A DNA stretch of 36,345 bases from an uncultured Acidobacteriota bacterium (lineage in GTDB: Bacteria > Acidobacteriota > Terriglobia > Terriglobales > Acidobacteriaceae). A program made the translations under genes and the position numbers. Positions 32,001 to 36,345 of the stretch are shown here, piece after piece (within the stretch, counting starts at the first letter, position 1; each line of letters starts with the position of its first letter). Below the pieces are notes generated by a model. It did no database searches, was not told the origin of the DNA, and saw only the letters and a program-made list of their open reading frames with translations. The stretch spans positions 1 through 36,345 of the forward strand of contig CAILAZ010000321.1 of NCBI GenBank assembly GCA_903832295.1. The letters are read 5' to 3'.

Positions 32001-32504
32001 TTACACGGCTGCTTCGACCTGAGCCAAGAAGCTGGTGAGAGTCTGCTTGAGTTGGGAGTCGCACTCGTCAGCGATGGTCATGACGTCGGCGAGCAACATG
32101 CTGAAGTCCACCTTGCTGAGGTTCTTTTGCAGGGTGTCAAAGATGCTGACCTGCAGGATGCGGGATTCCTCGACGATCATGGCGATGGTGTAGCCCTGTC
32201 CGTGGCGAACTTTCCCGTGTGCGACGGCACCGACGGAGACGTGCTTGGTTCCAAGCGGACGGGGGATGCGAAGGCGCTGGACGAGTTCCTGAATGAGCTT
32301 GGGAAGGTGTCCGGTGCGCTGCTCGCTGGTGAGATGCAGGGCGGTGAGTTCGCTCTCACGCTCGACGCGGACGAGCCAGTCCGAGATGGTGATTAGGGAT
32401 TCCCGCTCGAGAATCTCCGCGACGCGCTCGGCGCTGAATCTTGATCGGCCGATATTCTTGTCCAATCTTTTACGGATCAGGGTGATGAGGTTGTTGGGAT
32501 CCAT
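32001..32504 (-). CDS. RsbRD_N-like sensor protein (probable C-terminal half of a split gene)
   Basis: A 167-residue helical protein resembling the N-terminal domain of RsbRD-type RsbT co-antagonists: ISDWLVRVERESEL, HLPKLIQELVQRLRIPRP and the motif HGKVRHGQGYTIAMIVEESR. Its first residues, MDPNNLITLIRKRL, look like the end of a receiver domain (after the KP motif) rather than a natural protein start. The upstream receiver frame ends 28 bases inside this gene. Adding one A near 32508 would join them into one protein with the normal LVKPM sequence. See the finding. As annotated, start is ATG at 32504. Confidence 0.7.
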   Translation of the reverse strand: MDPNNLITLIRKRLDKNIGRSRFSAERVAEILERESLITISDWLVRVERESELTALHLTSEQRTGHLPKLIQELVQRLRIPRPLGTKHVSVGAVAHGKVRHGQGYTIAMIVEESRILQVSIFDTLQKNLSKVDFSMLLADVMTIADECDSQLKQTLTSFLAQVEAAV

Positions 32505-32869
32505 GGGTTGACGAGAACCTCGTCGGCTTGAAGGAGAATCGCGTCCAATGCCTCATCGAGTTGGGGGTATCCGGTGAGAAGCAGGGTGACGGCCTGGGGG
32601 TTTTTGTGCCGCAAGGCACTGACGACGGTGAAGCCATCGCCCGCGCCGGGCATATGGAGATCGCTTATGAGGACGTCGAATTGCTGGGTATCAATCAGGT
32701 GGAGCGCAGAACTTACGTCGGTAGCGGTGGAGACGTGGAAGTTCCGAGACCGGAGCACGGCACTTAACGAGGTGAGTATCTCTTCCGTGTCGTCAACGAG
32801 CAGAACCCTGGGGGCGGATGCCGAATTGCGTGGTTCCATTTTGTGTAACCCTAAAGGGTGTAGTGCCAT
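32477..32869 (-). CDS. Response regulator receiver, frameshifted at its C-terminus
   Basis: A 130-residue receiver domain: RVLLVDDTEEILTSLSAVLR (acidic pair), phosphorylation Asp in VLISDLHMPGAGDGFT, and the Thr in TLLLTGYPQLDEALDA. The end reads ADEVLVNPWIPTTSSP, where the conserved pattern is VLVKPM, so the conserved Lys is absent in this frame. Two possible ATG starts, 32869 and 32839, lie 30 bases apart within a short tandem duplication. The receiver belongs with the RsbRD_N-like protein that follows, most likely as one gene. Together they would be a stress-response type regulator, an inference. Confidence 0.75.
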   Translation of the reverse strand: MALHPLGLHKMEPRNSASAPRVLLVDDTEEILTSLSAVLRSRNFHVSTATDVSSALHLIDTQQFDVLISDLHMPGAGDGFTVVSALRHKNPQAVTLLLTGYPQLDEALDAILLQADEVLVNPWIPTTSSP

Positions 32870-32886
32870 TCTTGTGTAACCCCTAA
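32837..32886. repeat. Tandem duplication of the receiver gene's start region
   Basis: On the minus strand, TTAGGGGTTACACAAGAATGG (32886-32866) and TTAGGGTTACACAAAATGG (32854-32836) are near-identical copies about 30 bases apart. Each has an AGGG, a short gap and an ATG in the same frame. Either copy could start translation, or the repeats could be operator sites. Confidence 0.5.
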
Positions 32887-32996
32887 CTACGATGCGACGT
32901 AACGCGTTGGTGTGGGCCGGAGGTCAACCAAACGAGGTTGGAGAGAGGCCGCTGTTTGATTTGCTGATAGTAGGATGCAGGGAGTTCTCTGTGCTG

Positions 32997-33025
32997 AGCA
33001 ATTGTGAACACTGTGAAAGCAATTG
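32997..33025. promoter_or_regulatory. Direct repeats upstream of ada
   Basis: Two AGCAATTG copies at 32997-33004 and 33018-33025 (21 bases, two helical turns), each containing the palindrome CAATTG, with two TGTGAA copies between them. They lie about 90 bases upstream of ada. This could be an operator; the match to the E. coli Ada box is only partial. Confidence 0.25.
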
Positions 33026-33116
33026 CAGGGACAGGCGCAGCGGAATTGGGGAGCAAGAATCGGATAGCGGGCGGCAACAGGGGCGGCTATGCTGGCTTTG
33101 CGTGCGGGAGGCAGAG

Positions 33117-34211
33117 ATGGATGAGACGAGATGCTGGCAGGCAGTGGTGGAGCGGGACAAGGGCGCGGATGGAGAGTTCGTGTATGGGGTGACGACGACG
33201 GGAGTGTTCTGCCGGCCGGGGTGCGGGTCGCGAACTCCGCGAAGGGAGAATGTGCGGTTCTATGGGAGCGCAGCAGAGGCGGCAGCGGAGGGTTTGCGGG
33301 CGTGCAAACGGTGCAAGCCAGCGGCAGCCGACGCAGAGGAGGCGGCGAGGCGGCAGATGCAGGAGGTGTGCGGGTTCATCCGGGGGAGCGTGATGCAGGG
33401 GAGGCTGGAGGAGCGCACGGGATTGAAGCTGGAGGCGCTGGCGGAGCGGGCGGGGATGAGCGCGTTCCACTTTCAACGGAAGTTCAAGGCCGTGGTGGGA
33501 GTGACGCCGAGGCAGTATGTTGAGGCGATCAGGATGCAGACGTTAAAGGAAAACTTGAGGGCGGGGGAGACGGTTACACAGGCAATTTACGGAGCGGGAT
33601 TCGGGGCTGGGAGCCCGGTGTATCACGCGGTGGATACACGGCTGGGAATGACTCCGAAGCAGTACAGGGCGGGCGGGGCGGATGTGGAGATTACCTGGGC
33701 GACGGCCGAGACGGCGCTGGGGAAGGTGATGATCGGGGCGACGGACCGGGGACTGTGCTTCCTGGAGTTTGGGGAGACGGAGGCGGAGTTGCTGGAGCAG
33801 TTGGCAGAGGAGTATCCGGCAGCGCGCCGGGAGGCGATGGCGAAGCCTTATTCGGCGGAATATGCGGAGTGGATGGCGGGGCTGCGCGGATTTCTGGAGG
33901 GCGAGCGGGAGATGAGCAGAATTCCGCTGGCGGTGCATGGGACGGCGTTCCAAAGGAAGGTGTGGCGATACTTGCAGACGATTCCGGCGGGGAGCGTGCA
34001 GTCTTACGCGGAGGTGGCGCAGGGGATTGGCGAACCGAAGGCGGCGCGGGCGGTGGCGAACGCGTGCGGAGCGAACCGGATTGCAGTGGTGATTCCGTGC
34101 CACAGGGTGATACGAGGCGATGGCGGGCTGGGCGGATACCGGTGGGGGATGGAGCGCAAACGGGCGCTGCTGGATGCGGAACGGAAGAGGGCGAGAGCGG
34201 GCGCTAGGTGA
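33117..34211 (+). CDS. ada: Ada: methyl-phosphotriester/O6-alkylguanine-DNA methyltransferase and regulator
   Basis: A 364-residue fused protein. It takes methyl groups from DNA onto its own cysteines and switches on alkylation-repair genes. The N-terminal Ada zinc domain has GVTTTGVFCRPGCGSRTPRR with acceptor Cys32, and the zinc Cys pair in LRACKRCKP. The middle is an AraC-type HTH (MSAFHFQRKFKAVVGVTPRQ). The C-terminal domain has VVIPCHRVIRGDGGLGGYRW, with acceptor Cys328. All expected residues are present. Start ATG at 33117 is decided by GGGAGG six bases upstream; the frame is open to 32892 without support. Its last codons overlap the stop of the convergent kinase gene by eight bases. Confidence 0.95.
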   Translation: MDETRCWQAVVERDKGADGEFVYGVTTTGVFCRPGCGSRTPRRENVRFYGSAAEAAAEGLRACKRCKPAAADAEEAARRQMQEVCGFIRGSVMQGRLEERTGLKLEALAERAGMSAFHFQRKFKAVVGVTPRQYVEAIRMQTLKENLRAGETVTQAIYGAGFGAGSPVYHAVDTRLGMTPKQYRAGGADVEITWATAETALGKVMIGATDRGLCFLEFGETEAELLEQLAEEYPAARREAMAKPYSAEYAEWMAGLRGFLEGEREMSRIPLAVHGTAFQRKVWRYLQTIPAGSVQSYAEVAQGIGEPKAARAVANACGANRIAVVIPCHRVIRGDGGLGGYRWGMERKRALLDAERKRARAGAR

Positions 34212-36345
34212 GGGTGGCCTCAGGGGCCTGGCCGACATCAGTGGCGAGCTTTTCGGCGACGGGGCGCTCGGCGGGCAATGAGACGGAAAAGACGGTGCCG
34301 TGGCGTTCGCCGCTGGTGACGGAGCGCATGCGGATGGTGCCCTTATGCTTGTCCACGATCTGGCGGGCGACCCAAAGTCCAAGCCCGGTGCCGACCGAAC
34401 CCTTGGTGGTGAAGAAAGGCTCGAAGATGTGATTGCGGGCGTTGGCTCCGATGCCACGGCCATTGTCAGCGATGAGGACGCGAACGACGGCCGGGGAGGA
34501 CTGGACGCGGGAGATGCGGAGGCGGATGGTGCCGCCCAGGTCGATGGCATCCAGACTGTTGGCGAGGAGATTGGAGAAGACCTGGCGGAGTTCTCCGGGG
34601 ACGGCAATGATGGTGATGTCGTCCTCCAACTGGCGCTCAATGACTGCCCCCTTGGCGCGGATCTTGCTCTGAAGCATTTCAAGAGCGGACTCCAGCACGG
34701 ATTGGACAGAGGTGAGAGTGGGGCCCGCGGATTCGCGATAGAAGCCGAGGGACTGCCGGGTGAGGTGGGCGATGCGCTTGAGTTCGGCGTCGGCCATCTC
34801 GAGGTACTGGCGGGCGCTCTCGGGCATGGCGGCATTCATTTTCGCGAGGTAGAGGAGATTGGTGACGGCGCCCAGGGGGTTGTTGATCTCATGGGCGATG
34901 GCGGCGGCCATGCGTCCGACGGAGGCTAGTTTTTCACTGCGGAGAAGCGCCTGCTCTGCCTGCTTGCGTTCGGTGATATCGACGGCGGCACAGGTGACGC
35001 CGACGATGTGGCCGTCGAGATCGCGGAGGGGATCGACCATGAGGTCGTAGAAGCGGTCCACGCCCTGCCAGTGGATGAGGACCTCCTTGCTGCGGCTGAC
35101 CCCGGTGCGGATGACTTCGCGCTTGAGAGCTTCGGTGATTTCGCCGTCGGAAATGCGCTCGAAGATATCGATGTCACGCTTGCCGTGGACGTCCTGCGCG
35201 TTGTATCCGAGGGCGGGGTTGTAAATCCATGTATAGCGGAGATCGAGATCCTGGTTGAATACGACGACGGGTGAATCGCGGAGTGCGACCTCGAAGCGGT
35301 TGTTGGCGAGGCGGAGGGCTTCTTCGGTCCTCTTGGCCTCGGTGATGTCACGGCTGATGATGACCAGTCCGTCGTCGGAGGGGAAGACGCGAGCATCAAA
35401 GGAGCGGCGCCCGGCGGGGAAGTCCCAGACGATTTCATAGTGCATGGGCTGGCGGGTTCGCAGACATTCGCGGCTGATCGAGTCAGCCCTGCGGGTGCTG
35501 TCGTTATCTCCGAAGAGCTCGGAGCGGGTTTTGCCGAGCGCGGCGGCGGCGCTGACGCCGGTGAGTTCTTCGGTGTGGCGATTCCAATAGGTGAAGCGCA
35601 GATCACGATCGGTGGCGAAGAAGGGGTCGGTGATGCTTTCGGTGAGGAGCTTGTAGCGGGTCTCGCTGATGCGGAGGGCTTCCTCGGCCTGCTTGCGCTC
35701 GGTGATGTCCAGGATGAAGGAGATTCCCTCGTTGGGATTGTCTTCCCATGCGGCGGCGGAGAACTCTCCCCAGACGCGGGTACCGTCCTTGCGGAAGAAC
35801 TGCTTTTCGTAGGGGAGGTGGACGCCGGTTTCGCGAATCTGGCGGCGGGCCTCCTCGTCCAGGTGATGAAATTCCGGGGGCGTCATCTGTGCCCAGTTGA
35901 GAAGTCCGGAGTGGAGGTCCTGGCGGGTGTATCCGGTCATCTGGAGGAAGCGGTCATTGACGTCAATGACTCCGCCCTCGATGCTCCAGTAAAGGACGGC
36001 GAAGAGGTCCGTCTGATAGAAGCGGCGGAGGCGGGCTTCGGCGCGCTTCTGCTCGGTGACATCACGGGCGGCGACGACCGTGCCGACGATGCGGCCCTGA
36101 TCATTGCGGATGGGGGCGAAGCTGTAACTGCCGACCCAGGTTTCTCCGGTGTCTTTGCGCCGGAGAGTGTATTCGGCGTTGGTAACGGTTTCGCCGCGCA
36201 GAGCGCGGGGGACGGCCCACATCTCGAGGGGCGCGGACTCTCCGCTGGGAAGGAAGACGTCAAGCAAGGCCTGGAATTCAGTGATGGATTTGGCGCACTC
36301 GTCCTTGCTGCGGAACTTGTAAAACCGGGCGAAGGCGTTATTGAA
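34204..36345 (-). CDS. Multi-PAS sensor histidine kinase, 5' end outside window
   Basis: The frame stays open to the right edge (first residues FNNAFARFYKFRSKDECAK), so at least 713 residues are present and the true start lies beyond. Four PAS/PAC units in series: PAC end near TVVAARDVTEQKRAEARLRR, then units ending SFILDITERKQAEEALRISE, LVIISRDITEAKRTEEALRL and GVTCAAVDITERKQAEQALL. These usually sense small molecules, redox or light. The kinase core has the phospho-His in MAAAIAHEINNPLGAVTNLL and ATP-binding boxes VLIADNGRGIGANARNHIFE, FFTTKGSVGTGLGLWVARQI. No membrane helix is seen in the part present, so it may be cytoplasmic. The partner regulator is not adjacent. Confidence 0.92.
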   Translation of the reverse strand, partial: FNNAFARFYKFRSKDECAKSITEFQALLDVFLPSGESAPLEMWAVPRALRGETVTNAEYTLRRKDTGETWVGSYSFAPIRNDQGRIVGTVVAARDVTEQKRAEARLRRFYQTDLFAVLYWSIEGGVIDVNDRFLQMTGYTRQDLHSGLLNWAQMTPPEFHHLDEEARRQIRETGVHLPYEKQFFRKDGTRVWGEFSAAAWEDNPNEGISFILDITERKQAEEALRISETRYKLLTESITDPFFATDRDLRFTYWNRHTEELTGVSAAAALGKTRSELFGDNDSTRRADSISRECLRTRQPMHYEIVWDFPAGRRSFDARVFPSDDGLVIISRDITEAKRTEEALRLANNRFEVALRDSPVVVFNQDLDLRYTWIYNPALGYNAQDVHGKRDIDIFERISDGEITEALKREVIRTGVSRSKEVLIHWQGVDRFYDLMVDPLRDLDGHIVGVTCAAVDITERKQAEQALLRSEKLASVGRMAAAIAHEINNPLGAVTNLLYLAKMNAAMPESARQYLEMADAELKRIAHLTRQSLGFYRESAGPTLTSVQSVLESALEMLQSKIRAKGAVIERQLEDDITIIAVPGELRQVFSNLLANSLDAIDLGGTIRLRISRVQSSPAVVRVLIADNGRGIGANARNHIFEPFFTTKGSVGTGLGLWVARQIVDKHKGTIRMRSVTSGERHGTVFSVSLPAERPVAEKLATDVGQAPEATLT

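Noticed and set aside
1-36345. CRISPR arrays, insertion sequences, tRNA or rRNA genes
   Set aside because: No regularly spaced repeats, transposase motifs, terminal inverted repeats or tRNA T-arm sequences were noticed on either strand; a tRNA or IS search tool would be decisive.

Overview
The window is a GC-rich, densely packed chromosomal segment carrying almost only housekeeping and catabolic genes. I see no insertion sequence, phage gene, CRISPR array, tRNA or rRNA. Gene content (glutathione-free-looking tyrosine catabolism, a class II fructose bisphosphatase, NDH-2, an AddB-like DNA repair protein, IPT/TIG-NHL and TPR proteins, a cytochrome P460) and codon use suggest an aerobic Acidobacteriota (Terriglobia-like) bacterium. 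This placement is an inference from gene content, not from a marker phylogeny.

Layout. 1-407: tail of a response regulator with a Fis-type HTH. 409-2597 (minus): feoAB ferrous iron uptake. 2952-7647 (plus): a tyrosine/homogentisate operon, hpd-hmgA-unknown-fahA; the unknown gene sits where maleylacetoacetate isomerase would be expected. 7768-13915 (plus): an AddB-like/AddA-like helicase-nuclease pair. 14101-16066 (plus): a secreted TPR protein and a MarC-family membrane protein. 16132-19143 (minus): glpX, glutaryl-CoA dehydrogenase and a DinB/YfiT-like protein. 19217-19582 (plus): a long GC-rich leader and a 59-residue zinc-ribbon protein. 19643-20977 (minus): NDH-2. 21380-22054 (plus): an exopolysaccharide-type sugar transferase behind an AT-rich leader. 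22397-25504 (minus): polyprenyl diphosphate synthase, YajQ and a TPR protein. 25776-26495 (plus): a secreted beta-helix protein. 26560-29242 (minus): TatD, TIG-NHL propeller protein, PgpA and YacG. 29351-30294 (plus): two exported proteins, one a cytochrome P460. 30323-31870 (minus): RimO. 32001-32869 (minus): a receiver and an RsbRD_N-like protein that look like one gene split by a 1-base frameshift. 33117-34211 (plus): Ada. 34204-36345 (minus): a multi-PAS histidine kinase whose start lies beyond the window.

How genes work together. hpd, hmgA and fahA form the oxidative route from 4-hydroxyphenylpyruvate to fumarate and acetoacetate. Glutaryl-CoA dehydrogenase adds lysine/tryptophan carbon to acetyl-CoA metabolism. 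NDH-2 and the polyprenyl synthase (quinone side chain) belong to aerobic respiration. AddAB and Ada serve DNA repair. Two-component genes occur at both ends.

Most worth a second look: the uncharacterised protein inside the tyrosine operon, the receiver/RsbRD_N frameshift that also removes the conserved receiver lysine, the structured leader before the zinc-ribbon gene, and a change in strand composition (C-rich to G-rich plus strand, whichever strand is coding) near 20.6-21.4 kb.
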